Source: JTS-AC122 sp050246015
GTDB taxonomy: Bacteria; Planctomycetota; Phycisphaerae; Phycisphaerales; UBA1924
Direction: 5' to 3'
Assembly: GCA_050246015.1 (NCBI GenBank)
Contig: JBFWWU010000008.1
Coordinates: 132,770 to 196,769, forward strand
Length of the DNA stretch: 64,000 bases
The position numbers and the translations under genes were made by a program. Of the stretch, positions 8,419-17,006 are shown one piece after another. The notes under the pieces are model-generated. The model did not search any database, had not been told where the DNA came from, and saw only the letters and a list, made by a program, of their open reading frames with translations. Each line of letters begins with the position of its first letter. The stretch's first letter is position 1.

Positions 8419-10149
8419 CTACGGCTCCGCCACCCGCCCCGGCGGCGCCGCCTCGAGCACCTCCCTCAGTTTCCCCGGAACGGCCTGGTCCGACTTCAGG
8501 AGTTCGGCGAACCATGTGGGCGCCGCGACCGGATCGAGTTCACGCAGCAACGTGGCGCAACGAACCCGCAGTTCCTCGTCGCGCGAGGGATCGCGAACGA
8601 TCCCCAGCAGCGTCGGGGACAGGTAACGCCGCCGGGGCTCCTTCATCGCTTCGTCCAGCGCCTTGTTCACGGCGTCTCGATCCGGCGAGTTCCTGATCTC
8701 TCTGAGCCGCCGGATCCTCGCGATCCCATCGTCGATGAGTTTGCGGTACTGCACGTCGTTGTTGAACAGGTTGCCTTCTTCATCCCGCGGGCGGGTGTCG
8801 GGTCCGATCCGCTCCTTCAGCGCCGCAAGATACTTCTCCGCCCGTTCGTCACCGATGTTTCCCAGCGCCCAGATGTGAAAGAACAGATCCTGATGCTGGG
8901 CCGTCAACGCGTCCGTGCGGTCGATGAGCATCGGGACAAATCGCTCGCCGCGTTCCCCCCACTGAGCGATCGTCCACGCGGCCATGGTGTTCAGCATCGG
9001 GTGCGGCGCCCTGAGGAGCGAATCGAGCGCCGGCTCGGCGTTCCAATCCGCCCCCCGCACTCCCACGGCGATCACGAACCGGAAAGCGTTGTCCACGACC
9101 GCCACTTCATCGTCTCCGAGCGCCGCGAGCATCGCATCGAATACGTGCCATTGCAGCGCGTGAACGTCCACCTGGCGCAGCGCCAGCGAAGCGGCGTACC
9201 GCACGAACGCGTCGGCCCGCGCCCCGGACGAGACCTCTTCGGGCGAGAACCCGATCACGAGTTGCTTTCCCGGCTCCCAGCCCCCGAAGTCCTTTCGATC
9301 GCGCGGCACCCCGGCGTGCGGTGCGTAGCGCAGCGCCGTCACGAGTTCATCGATCGCCGTCGTTGTTCCGTGTTCCTCGAACTCGCGCGTTCCCGCCAGC
9401 AGCAGCGCGTCCGCCGCCGCCATCGTCCCGCTGACGTCCGGGCGGTCGGACAGCAGCGGCCGAAGGAGCCCGATGCCGTCGGTTCCAAAGCCGTCGATTC
9501 CGAATCGGCCAATCCCTCGGCAGGCACGTTCGCGTTCGGCCACGTACGGCCCCTTGATCACACGCACCAGGACCGGCGCCGTGTCAGGCCCGCCGTGCGC
9601 CGCGAGGACCGCTACCGCGCTGTAGCGGGTGATGCGGTCGTGGCTTTCAAGAAACATGGCCAGTTTCTCGGCCAGTCCTTCGATACCCTCCGGGCCGAAC
9701 GCTGGCAGGCGAAGCAGCGACGTGGATCGACCCTGGTTTTCGTGCTCGATGATCCTGTGGCACAGCAGCCACAGAGCCATCTCTCGTGCCCGCGGCAACT
9801 CCTCCGCATCGCCCGCGATGGCCAGCAGTTCCGGCGTCTGCACCTCCGCCCCCGCGCCGCCCGGTGCACTCGTGAATGCGTCGCACCGAGCCGACACCTT
9901 GGGCCAGATATCAAGCCGGAACTCCCAGGCAGTGATGTCCACCGGCAGACCCCGCCCGGGGCTCGCCTCCAGGAACTTCGCGGACGCGTCGCGCAGGCGT
10001 GTTCGCAGGTTCTCGCGCGGCTCGTCCGGCGTCGTCTTTGCGTGAGGGAGCGGCCGCGTCTGGGTCGCCGCGCCCGCGCCGGAGCATGTGCCCAGAAGCA
10101 TCCCAGCCCACATCGCCAGCACGACGGTGTTCGATCCCACGTGACGCAC
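8419..10149 (-). CDS. Exported HEAT-repeat protein
   Basis: Function unknown. After a signal-like segment (VVLAMWAGMLLG followed by small residues), the protein is a long series of paired helices with HEAT-like spacing, for example TRYSAVAVLAAHGGPDTAPVL, SGTMAAADALLLAG, LNTMAAWTIAQWGERG and LRVRCATLLRELDP. Such solenoids usually act as protein-binding scaffolds. The frame is open up to 10257, but the first 36 residues are Arg/Pro-rich and unlike a protein, so GTG 10149 (or ATG 10113) is a better start because it places the hydrophobic segment at the N-terminus. It is the first gene downstream of mraZ on the same strand, across an 800-base gap. Confidence 0.65.
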   Translation of the reverse strand: MRHVGSNTVVLAMWAGMLLGTCSGAGAATQTRPLPHAKTTPDEPRENLRTRLRDASAKFLEASPGRGLPVDITAWEFRLDIWPKVSARCDAFTSAPGGAGAEVQTPELLAIAGDAEELPRAREMALWLLCHRIIEHENQGRSTSLLRLPAFGPEGIEGLAEKLAMFLESHDRITRYSAVAVLAAHGGPDTAPVLVRVIKGPYVAERERACRGIGRFGIDGFGTDGIGLLRPLLSDRPDVSGTMAAADALLLAGTREFEEHGTTTAIDELVTALRYAPHAGVPRDRKDFGGWEPGKQLVIGFSPEEVSSGARADAFVRYAASLALRQVDVHALQWHVFDAMLAALGDDEVAVVDNAFRFVIAVGVRGADWNAEPALDSLLRAPHPMLNTMAAWTIAQWGERGERFVPMLIDRTDALTAQHQDLFFHIWALGNIGDERAEKYLAALKERIGPDTRPRDEEGNLFNNDVQYRKLIDDGIARIRRLREIRNSPDRDAVNKALDEAMKEPRRRYLSPTLLGIVRDPSRDEELRVRCATLLRELDPVAAPTWFAELLKSDQAVPGKLREVLEAAPPGRVAEP

Positions 10150-10312
10150 GATTGAGGTATACACGCCCCGATTCGACCCCGCTGCATCCGGAGACGTCCA
10201 GAGCCGACGGGCGCAAGCACGCGGCCTTGGGCGGCGAGCGACGATCACCATGCCCACGCGCCCAAGATTCGTCGCTCGCGCGGGCGGGCCGGTCCACTTC
10301 CCACGAAAAGCA

Positions 10313-10348
10313 ACGCCGCCCGCTCTGATTTTTCAGAGCGGGCGGCGT
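10313..10348. repeat. Perfect 16-bp inverted repeat with TTTT loop
   Basis: ACGCCGCCCGCTCTGA is followed after TTTT by its exact reverse complement. On the minus strand it is followed by TTGCTTTTCG, which would make an imperfect intrinsic terminator for transcripts coming from the mraZ side. It lies about 165 bases before the HEAT gene start and ends a hairpin-rich stretch. Confidence 0.75.
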
Positions 10349-10439
10349 GGTTGGGGGGCAACGGCGTTCCCTCTCGGATGGTGGTGGTGGTGGTGGGAAG
10401 AGAGGAAATGGCCGTCGCTGGTGGGAAATCCGGTGGTCG

Positions 10440-10870
10440 TCTCCGCATAGCCGCGATCGCTCACGCGAGTGAACGACTCGCGCCACGCGGCGGAAGAGGC
10501 TGGAAGACGCACGGCCGCTGGCGGAGCGGTCGTGCATCGTGGGGTTTGCCTGGCGGAGGGACGCTTCCTGGTTGCTCGCCTGTCGTTCATCCATGAACGA
10601 TCAGTCGGGCCGGAGCCGGGGAGCCGTCGCGTCCTGCGTTGGCTCCCATCCGTGGCTTCCACCTAGAAGCGACGAGTCCTTCTTCCCTCGTCGGCAATGT
10701 TCGTCTCGGCGATTTCCGCGTCTCCCATGCTCGCCGGGCCCGTCCCTTCAACGGGTCCGATGAGCGAGGGTGGCGCATGTTCGCCGCTTCGAGAAGGGCT
10801 GATTCTCTTGTCAATCCCTCGAATCAGGCCGTTTCCAGCGTGAGAGGGGCGGTTGGTGGGTCGTTCAGAG
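10440..10870 (+). ncRNA. Candidate structured RNA in a gene-free stretch
   Basis: The 10150-10953 stretch holds no credible protein gene on either strand. Within it at least eight consecutive hairpins can be drawn: 10464-10482 (7 bp), 10509-10535 (11 bp, one G-U), 10584-10599 (7 bp), 10619-10647 (7 bp), 10655-10670 (5 bp), 10670-10693 (7 bp), 10729-10765 (14 of 15 positions paired, two G-U) and 10797-10830 (9 bp with a bulge). The G-U pairs work only for a plus-strand RNA. I looked for signatures of RNase P RNA, tmRNA and SRP RNA and did not find them. This could be an unknown RNA, a degraded region or an untranslated leader. Confidence 0.35.
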
Positions 10871-10953
10871 GGTGAAACCAGTTTCGAGATGCTTGTGCGG
10901 TTGCGGGAGAAACCTGTCCGATATATGCTGTTGGCTGAAATCGACCTGTCTGT

Positions 10954-11409
10954 CTACGACTGCTTTTCCCGTTCTTGCAACCTTCGAACCAGGTCCGGCA
11001 GACTTTGGAAGCGATCCTGAACCGTGGCGCCCCATTTCTCCTTGTCGTGCACTTCCAGTCGATCCCGGGCGCCCACTACCACGACTTCGCCCTTGATTCC
11101 CGTCATTTCCGTCAGTGTTCTCGGCAAGGTGATGCGCCCGTTGGCGTCCATCTCAATCCGTTCCGCGAATCCGAAGAGCGTCGTATCAACTCCCGCTCGT
11201 TCCTCCGCCGGTGTCAGTGAACTGGGCTCCTGATCCGCAAGTCCCATGAACACCTTTTCCGTGTACAACCTCAGGTGTCCAGTCGGCCAGGGGACCGCGT
11301 ACCAGGCATCCCCGTCCTTTTCCTTGTCCCAGCCGGCCCGGTGCTTGGCCGCGATCGCCAAGCGGCCTTTGCCATCCACCGTGTGTTCGCTGTTGCCTGT
11401 AAAGAGCAC
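10954..11409 (-). CDS. mraZ: Transcriptional regulator MraZ
   Basis: DNA-binding protein of the AbrB/SpoVT fold that normally represses the division and cell-wall (dcw) operon. Length 151 aa is typical. The two MraZ half-domains are visible: FTGNSEHTVDGKGRLAIAAK near the N-terminus and RIEMDANGRITLPRTLTEM in the second half, each with the D-x-K/N-GR signature. In most bacteria rsmH and ftsL follow directly; here the downstream side is an 800-base gap and then an unrelated HEAT-repeat gene, so mraZ is isolated from the dcw cluster, at least within this window. Direct repeats upstream suggest it regulates itself. Confidence 0.95.
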   Translation of the reverse strand: MLFTGNSEHTVDGKGRLAIAAKHRAGWDKEKDGDAWYAVPWPTGHLRLYTEKVFMGLADQEPSSLTPAEERAGVDTTLFGFAERIEMDANGRITLPRTLTEMTGIKGEVVVVGARDRLEVHDKEKWGATVQDRFQSLPDLVRRLQEREKQS

Positions 11410-11415
11410 GGTCGA

Positions 11416-11463
11416 TGGGCCTTCATGGGAATCTATGGGATTCTAATCCACTTTCGACCACTT
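11416..11463 (-). promoter_or_regulatory. MraZ operator: 10-bp-spaced direct repeats
   Basis: Immediately upstream of mraZ, TGGG occurs at 11416, 11426 and 11436 on the plus strand, an exact 10-base period (TGGGN plus 5 bases, the known MraZ box layout). Right beside it CCACTT occurs at 11448 and 11458, reading AAGTGG on the minus strand, again 10 bases apart and like the AAAGTG-type box of other MraZ proteins. Which set is bound cannot be decided by eye, but tandem repeats in this place are what autoregulation predicts. Confidence 0.65.
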
Positions 11464-11616
11464 ACAAGCCCTACGGCGAACTTTTCGTTCGATTTTGGAA
11501 GTTTTTTTTGCCAATCCACCCTTCGTACGCGATTTGTACGTGCGGTGGATCTCGGCAGGTTCTTTCGTGGGCCATGATCGCCCGGTGAGCGGCCGCAGAC
11601 CGCTCGGAGGGCTCGC

Positions 11617-12120
11617 GTGCATTCGCCGGTTTCAAGTGAAATCCGTGCGATCATGGGAATGCTCCCAACGGGGCAGTTTCTGTTGACCGGTGCATTCGAG
11701 ACATCGCGTGCGGGGGCGATCGTGGAGCATGTGACGGCGTGTTCGCGCGACCCGGCGTGCGTGTGCGTCGCGCTGCTCAAGGGGCTCCGGGTGTCGCCAC
11801 TGGTGCGGGACAGCCGGGCGTTCGGGCTGTGCGCGCTGGGCTCGTGCTCGAAACTGCTGGCCAAGAAGTTCGGCCCGGACGGGGAATCGAACATCGTTGC
11901 CCCGCAGCCTCGGCACGAGCCGGATCCCTTCGATTCGCTCGTGGTCACGACGCTGACGACAAAGTCGCCGATCCTGACGGGCGCGATCGCGGCGCTGGAC
12001 TGCGAAGTCGTCCGGCACCTTGATTTCGACGGGGATCACGAGTTGTTCGTGGGGCGGGTGCTGGCGGCGGTGCTGCGGCGAGACGACCACGTCTGCGGCG
12101 GGCCGGCGGTCAGCGGCTAG
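11617..12120 (+). CDS. Flavin reductase-like FMN-binding protein
   Basis: Split-barrel protein of the flavin reductase/flavoredoxin family, expected to bind FMN and use NAD(P)H or act as an electron carrier. The family pattern is visible: a start strand TGQFLLTGAFETSRAGAIVEH, then CVCVALLKGLRVSPLVRDSRAFGLCAL, which follows the usual substrate-strand and helix order, and DPFDSLVVTTLTTKSPIL with C-terminal CEVVRHLDFDGDHELFVGRV, equivalent to the common D-H-x-L/I-x-GxV ending. The GTG start is supported by GGAGG at 11606-11610, 6 bases upstream. It is divergent from mraZ across 207 bases. The substrate is unknown. Confidence 0.8.
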   Translation: MHSPVSSEIRAIMGMLPTGQFLLTGAFETSRAGAIVEHVTACSRDPACVCVALLKGLRVSPLVRDSRAFGLCALGSCSKLLAKKFGPDGESNIVAPQPRHEPDPFDSLVVTTLTTKSPILTGAIAALDCEVVRHLDFDGDHELFVGRVLAAVLRRDDHVCGGPAVSG

Positions 12121-12232
12121 CCGGACGAAGAGACGGCGTGATGTGGCAGGGAGCAGGTCGGAACACCTGAGGCGCGAACTCTAGAGAGCCACAACCACCG
12201 CGGGCCCGGAGTCCGCGGCCGCCGCCGACGCC

Positions 12233-12238
12233 TACGCT
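12233..12238 (+). promoter_or_regulatory. Putative -10 hexamer TACGCT before nuoA
   Basis: TACGCT ends 9 bases before the nuoA ATG at 12248; no Shine-Dalgarno sequence is present. Same arrangement as gspE and the phosphofructokinase gene. Confidence 0.4.
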
Positions 12239-12247
12239 TGCCCGATC

Positions 12248-12652
12248 ATGAACACGCCCCCGCTCCCGCTGGCGATGGACACGGCCACGTACATCCCCGT
12301 GATGATCCTCATCACGATGGCCATCGCGTTCGGCCTGATCAACGTCGTGGGGTCGCGACTGATCGGGCCGCGGCGCGACGGGCAGACCAAGTCGGGCACG
12401 TACGAGTCGGGCATGAACCCGATCGGCACCGCACGCAAACGATTCAACGTCCGGTTCTACCTGATCGCGATGGTCTTCCTCGTGTTCGACATCGAGATCA
12501 TCTTCCTGTACCCGTGGGCGGCGACGTTCCGCAATCTGGAACTGGGCACGGAGACATCAACGATCTGGTTCGCGCGGATCCTGTTTTTCCTGTTCACGAG
12601 CGTTGTGGCGTACATCTACGCCTACCGCAAGGGCGTCTTCCGCTTCGACTGA
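12248..12652 (+). CDS. nuoA: NADH-quinone oxidoreductase subunit A
   Basis: Small membrane subunit of respiratory complex I. Three hydrophobic helices are visible: about 13-32, 74-94 and 103-126. The conserved loop after helix 1 (KSGTYESGMNP) and the RFNVRFYLIAMVFLVFDIEIIFLYPWA stretch, with the conserved Phe-Asp-Ile-Glu, are diagnostic. Length of 134 aa is normal. An alternative start is ATG 12275. No other nuo gene is next to it: a kinase follows and a flavin reductase precedes it, so the complex I operon must be split or elsewhere in this genome. Confidence 0.95.
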   Translation: MNTPPLPLAMDTATYIPVMILITMAIAFGLINVVGSRLIGPRRDGQTKSGTYESGMNPIGTARKRFNVRFYLIAMVFLVFDIEIIFLYPWAATFRNLELGTETSTIWFARILFFLFTSVVAYIYAYRKGVFRFD

Positions 12653-12693
12653 CCCCCCCCTCCCCCCTCCCCCCTCCCTCCTCCCTCCTCCCC
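12653..12693 (+). repeat. 41-base uninterrupted C/T tract
   Basis: From the base after the nuoA stop, 41 bases contain only C and T, in CCCCCT and CCT units. Such a mirror-like homopyrimidine run can form triplex DNA or slow polymerase. It may simply be low-complexity drift between genes. Confidence 0.8.
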
Positions 12694-12917
12694 GCCCTGC
12701 CGCACCTTTGGCACCCGGCGCCTCTCACGCGGCCAGTCGCGCCGTGTTTCGCTGGGCTTCCCAGAGCGCACAGGCTGAACCCGCGCGCGGCGAACCCGGG
12801 CCCTTTGCTCGAATCGGATTGGGCCGGTGGCATGTTTGATGTCAAGGACGGTAGCGTGTGGGCCGCGGTTTTCGGACCCGCGGCGCATCAGAGCCAGCCG
12901 CCCGGCGACGGTCGAAC

Positions 12918-15617
12918 ATGGCACCCGATTGGCCTCACAGACTGACCGATGTGGTACGCCGAGCGGCGTCGCTGTCGGGTCGCGCGCGGGAGCGGTTCAT
13001 CGAGGATTCGTGCGGGGATGATGTCGAACTGCGTCGGCGGGTGGTGTCGATCCTGACGGCTCAGGAATCGGCGACGCTGGGGGGCGCGGAGCACACGAGG
13101 GATGGTGACGTGCCCGAGGATGGGGTGTCGCCCGGCGTCCGGGCGGCCGAGGGGTCCGCGACCCGGCGCGCGGATGCGGGGGCGTCGGCGCTGCCGAGAC
13201 GGATCGGCAACTACGTGATCACGGGGCTGCTGGGCGAGGGTGGGATGGGGATGGTGTACCTGGCGGAGCAGGAGAAGCCGCGGCGCACGGTCGCGCTGAA
13301 GGTGGTGCGGCCCGGGTTTCTTTCGCCGACGCTGCTGAAGCGATTCGAGCTTGAATCGGAGATCCTGGCGCGATTGCAGCACCCGGGGATCGGGCAGATC
13401 CACGAAGCGGGAACGGCGATGACCGAGGCGGGCCCGCAGCCGTATTTCGCGATGGAGTACGTGCGAGGCGAGGTGCTGACGGCGTACGCGGAGGCGAGGC
13501 ATCTGGACGTCCGGCATCGGCTGGAACTGTTCGTCAAGGTGTGCGACGCGGTGCAGCACGCGCACACGAAAGGCGTGGTACACCGGGATCTGAAGCCGGC
13601 GAACATCCTGGTGACGGAGGCGGGCGACCCGAAAATCCTCGACTTCGGGATCGCGCGAGCGACGGACGCGGACGTTCAGTCGGCGACGATGCAGACGGGC
13701 GCCGGGCAACTGATCGGGACGATCGCGTACATGAGCCCGGAGCAACTGGCGGGCAACACGCACGACCTCGATACGCGCAGCGACGTGTACACGCTGGGGG
13801 TGGTGCTGTACGAACTGCTGTCCGGGCGGCTGCCGCACCAGGTGCAGGGCAAGACCGTGGCCGACGCGGTGCGCACGATCGAGGACCACGAGCCCCGCCC
13901 GCTGGGGACGGTGGATCGGCACTACCGCGGGGACCTGCAGACGATCGTGGGGAAAGCGATGGAGCGGGACCGGGAGCGGCGGTACCAATCGGCGGCGGAC
14001 TTCGCCGGGGACATCGGGCGGTTCCTGCGGGACGAGCCGATCCTGGCGCGCCCGCCGAGCACGTCGTACAAGTTGATCAAGTTCGCGCGGCGCAACACGG
14101 GGCTGGTGGCGGGGATCGGGGTGGCGCTGCTGCTCCTGTTTGCCGGGATCGGCGCGACGAGCTGGCAGGCGGCCCGGGCGACGCGGGGATGGAAGGCGGC
14201 GGAGGAGGCCCGCGACGCGGCGCGGGTCGAACGCGACGGCGCCAACGCGATGAGCCGCTACCTGCGCGACATGTTCCTGTCCATCGACCCCGAGAACGCG
14301 ATGGGGCGCGAGGTGACGGTGCGCGAGGTGCTCGACGAGGCGGCGAGGAAAGTGGCCACGTCGTTCTCCGGGCAGGAGCGGATCGAAGCGTCGATGCGCA
14401 ACACGCTGGCGACAACGTACAAGGCGATCGGTCGGCTTGGGGAGGCGGAGGCGCATCACCGGGCCGCGCTGGAGATCCTCCGCCGACTGGATGGAAACGA
14501 GCACGACGACACGATCGAGACCATCCGCAACCTGTCGGTCGTGCTGGCCGACGAGGCGAAGTTCGACGAAGCGGAACGGCTGTCCCGCGAAGCGGTCGCG
14601 CTCTGCGAGCGGACACGCGGGCACGAACATCCCGATACGGCGCTGGCGATGGGTGAACTGGCGCGGGTGCTCCAGGAGACCGGGCGCTATGAGCAGGCCG
14701 ACGCGCTGATGAAGGAGAGCATCCGCATCGGGTTGTCAACGGTCGGGGCCCGGAGCGCGCCGCTGATCTCGATCATGCACAACTACGGGACCTCGCTCAA
14801 GGACCACGGCAGGCTCGAGGAGGCCGAGAGGTACCTGCGGGACGTGCTGAAACTCCGGATCGACGTGCACGGCGAGCAGAACCCGCAGACGACCTACACG
14901 ATGAACAACCTGGGCGCGACGCTGCAAAGGCTTGGGAAGAACGACGAGGCGCTGGCGCTGTTCGAGAAGACGCTGGCCATCAGGCTCGCGATCATGGGCC
15001 CGGAGCATCCCGCGACGATCACCGCGATGTCGAACCTGGGCGTGACGTACCTGGGGATGGGACGGAAAGAGGACGCGGAGCCATTGCTGCGGGCATCGTA
15101 CGAGGCGTACCTGAAGGCGCTGGGCGCGGAGCATTCCAAGACGCTGATCGCGATGGCGAACATCGCGTATTTGTACGAGGAACAGGGGAAGTTCGACGAC
15201 GCCGCCGCGCTGTACGGGAAGATCGTAGACGCGCGCCGGCGGGCCTCGGGGGGCAAGGACCCCGAGACGTGGACGTCGATGAACAACCTGGCGATGCTGC
15301 AGCACTCGCGGGGAGAACTTGAAGAAGCACGGGCGTTGTACGTGGAACTGCTGGACCTGTGCGGGCAATCGCTCCCGGCTGATCACTATTACGTGGCGAT
15401 CTTCCGGAACAACTACGGCGACTGCCTCACGGACCTGCGGCGCTTCGACGACGCCGAGCGGGAACTGCTGTCTTCGACGGAGGTGCTGGAGAAGTCGCTG
15501 GGCGCGGGCCATGCGCGGACGATCAAGGCGTACGGACGGCTGAGGCGGTTGTACGAAGCGTGGGGCAAGGAAGCGGATGCGGCGCGATACGAGGAGAAGG
15601 CCAAGGTCGTTCGGTAG
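12918..15617 (+). CDS. Membrane Ser/Thr protein kinase with C-terminal TPR repeats
   Basis: Hanks-type kinase of the kind expanded in planctomycetes. Residues 1-50 form the helical leader common to this group (RERFIEDSCGDDVELRRRV). The kinase domain spans about 97-375: Gly-rich loop LGEGGMGMVYLAE, Lys128 in VALKVV, catalytic HRDLKPANIL (Asp224), DFG at 242-244, and SPEQ in the activation segment. One membrane helix follows at about 394-415 (GLVAGIGVALLLLFAGIGA), so the kinase is cytoplasmic and the rest extracytoplasmic. Residues about 480-890 are tandem TPRs (NNLGATLQRLGKNDEALALF and similar). ATG 12918 fits the family N-terminus better than GTG 12858. All catalytic residues are present. Confidence 0.93.
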   Translation: MAPDWPHRLTDVVRRAASLSGRARERFIEDSCGDDVELRRRVVSILTAQESATLGGAEHTRDGDVPEDGVSPGVRAAEGSATRRADAGASALPRRIGNYVITGLLGEGGMGMVYLAEQEKPRRTVALKVVRPGFLSPTLLKRFELESEILARLQHPGIGQIHEAGTAMTEAGPQPYFAMEYVRGEVLTAYAEARHLDVRHRLELFVKVCDAVQHAHTKGVVHRDLKPANILVTEAGDPKILDFGIARATDADVQSATMQTGAGQLIGTIAYMSPEQLAGNTHDLDTRSDVYTLGVVLYELLSGRLPHQVQGKTVADAVRTIEDHEPRPLGTVDRHYRGDLQTIVGKAMERDRERRYQSAADFAGDIGRFLRDEPILARPPSTSYKLIKFARRNTGLVAGIGVALLLLFAGIGATSWQAARATRGWKAAEEARDAARVERDGANAMSRYLRDMFLSIDPENAMGREVTVREVLDEAARKVATSFSGQERIEASMRNTLATTYKAIGRLGEAEAHHRAALEILRRLDGNEHDDTIETIRNLSVVLADEAKFDEAERLSREAVALCERTRGHEHPDTALAMGELARVLQETGRYEQADALMKESIRIGLSTVGARSAPLISIMHNYGTSLKDHGRLEEAERYLRDVLKLRIDVHGEQNPQTTYTMNNLGATLQRLGKNDEALALFEKTLAIRLAIMGPEHPATITAMSNLGVTYLGMGRKEDAEPLLRASYEAYLKALGAEHSKTLIAMANIAYLYEEQGKFDDAAALYGKIVDARRRASGGKDPETWTSMNNLAMLQHSRGELEEARALYVELLDLCGQSLPADHYYVAIFRNNYGDCLTDLRRFDDAERELLSSTEVLEKSLGAGHARTIKAYGRLRRLYEAWGKEADAARYEEKAKVVR

Positions 15618-15714
15618 CAATCGGAATCGCGGGCGGCCGCAACAAGGAACAAGGGCACATGGGCAGGAGTCCGTGATCTAGGGGCTGTCAAGTAATGCAT
15701 CAGCGCCGTGAATC

Positions 15715-16971
15715 ATGGCGCATACGCTGACGCGCGCGGGCGAAACGAACGCCCGGTTCTCTCACGCGGTGCGCCCCATCATGAAGATCCATCCGAGTTT
15801 TGCGAATATCGGTCTGTCGAAGATTGTACAGGTCAGCGAACGGGCGCGGGTGCTGGCGCCGGAGTTCGAGAAGCGGACAGGCACGCCGTTCATTTACTTT
15901 CAGCGCGGCGAGGTGGGGTACCCGGTCCCCGCGTTCATGGGTGATGCGCTGCGCGAGGCGGTGGAAAAGGGACTGACGAAGTACCCGAAAGCGGGCGGCG
16001 AGGGATTCTACAAGCACGCCGTGCTGAAGGACCTTGAGCATCGCGGGATTTCGGGGCTCGGGCAGGAGCACATCGTGGCGGCGGCGGGCGGGCAGGAGGG
16101 GCTGGAACTGGTGTTTGCGTTCATGCGCGGGCGGACGTGCGCGGGGTTCACGCCGTGCTGGAGTTGCATGTTCGACAACATATTTCCGTACACGGAAACG
16201 ACGTTCATCCAGGTGCCGCTGCGGGCGGAACTGGGGTGGTCGATCGACTTTGCGGCGCTGGAAGCGACGCTGCCGCTGGTCGATACGTTCTATTTCAACA
16301 GTCCGCACAACCCGACGGGGCGGGTGTTTACGCGGGCGGACATAGAGCGGGTGTGCGGGCTGTGCGCCAAGTACGGCGTGCTGATGGTGTGCGACGAGGC
16401 GTACAAGGACCTGGCATTCAGCGGGGAGCACTATTCGCCCCTGCAGGATGAGCGGAACCAGAACCTTGTGGTCATCAACACGTTTTCCAAGGGCATGGCG
16501 GCGACGGGGTTCCGGGTGGGGTACATCGCGAGCCGGCGCACGGACCTGATCGATTTCCTGACGCGAGGGGAATATTCACAGACCGCGGGCGTGCCGACGC
16601 CGATCCAGTACGCGTGCGCGAAGGCGCTGGAGCATCCGAAGTTGGCGGAGTGGATGAAGGGGTACCGGGCGGAGATGAAGGCGCGGGCCGTCGCGCTGGC
16701 GGACAATCTGGACCCGCGGTTGGGCGCGCACGCGCCGGAGGGGGCGTTCTACTGCTTCATTAACCTGGCCCCGCCGGGGCTTGGAGAAGCGGCGCTGACG
16801 GCGCACGAGACGTCGGTGGTCGAGCGGCTGTTGAGCGCGGGGATCGCGGTCGTGCCGGGATCGGCATTTGGGAAGTCGTTCGCGGGGTACGTTCGGCTGT
16901 CGTTCTCGACGCTGGAGCCCGCGGTGATCGCGCAAGGCGCGCGGCGGTTCAATACGGTGGTGCTGGGGTGA
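15715..16971 (+). CDS. Class I/II PLP aminotransferase
   Basis: Fold-type I PLP enzyme, probably a transaminase of the aspartate/alanine or LL-DAP group. Visible features: AAAGGQEGLELVF (cofactor phosphate-binding turn), FNSPHNPTGRVF with the conserved Asn-Pro, VCDEAYKDLAF (Asp that binds the pyridine nitrogen and Tyr that stacks), NTFSKGMAATGFRVGY holding the Schiff-base Lys and following Arg, and GAFYCFINL near the C-terminus. The sequence conserved in the family begins at KIHPSFANIG, so ATG 15781 is as likely a start as ATG 15715; neither has a Shine-Dalgarno. The amino donor cannot be told from the sequence. It stands alone between signalling genes. Confidence 0.85.
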   Translation: MAHTLTRAGETNARFSHAVRPIMKIHPSFANIGLSKIVQVSERARVLAPEFEKRTGTPFIYFQRGEVGYPVPAFMGDALREAVEKGLTKYPKAGGEGFYKHAVLKDLEHRGISGLGQEHIVAAAGGQEGLELVFAFMRGRTCAGFTPCWSCMFDNIFPYTETTFIQVPLRAELGWSIDFAALEATLPLVDTFYFNSPHNPTGRVFTRADIERVCGLCAKYGVLMVCDEAYKDLAFSGEHYSPLQDERNQNLVVINTFSKGMAATGFRVGYIASRRTDLIDFLTRGEYSQTAGVPTPIQYACAKALEHPKLAEWMKGYRAEMKARAVALADNLDPRLGAHAPEGAFYCFINLAPPGLGEAALTAHETSVVERLLSAGIAVVPGSAFGKSFAGYVRLSFSTLEPAVIAQGARRFNTVVLG

Positions 16972-16975
16972 ATCC

Positions 16976-16993
16976 CGCCGGCTCGGGCCGGCG
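16976..16993. terminator. Hairpin between converging genes
   Basis: CGCCGG and CCGGCG form a 6-bp stem with a CTCGGG loop in the 35-base gap between the aminotransferase and the converging phosphatase gene. It has no T-run on either side. Confidence 0.3.
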
Positions 16994-17006
16994 TCGCGGG
17001 CAGGGC

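Noticed and set aside
10351..10814. Several 70-230-residue frames in the gap downstream of mraZ.
   Set aside because: They overlap each other on both strands, are Arg/Ser-rich, contain poly-His or poly-Val from simple repeats and show no domain. The hairpins fit RNA or DNA structure better.
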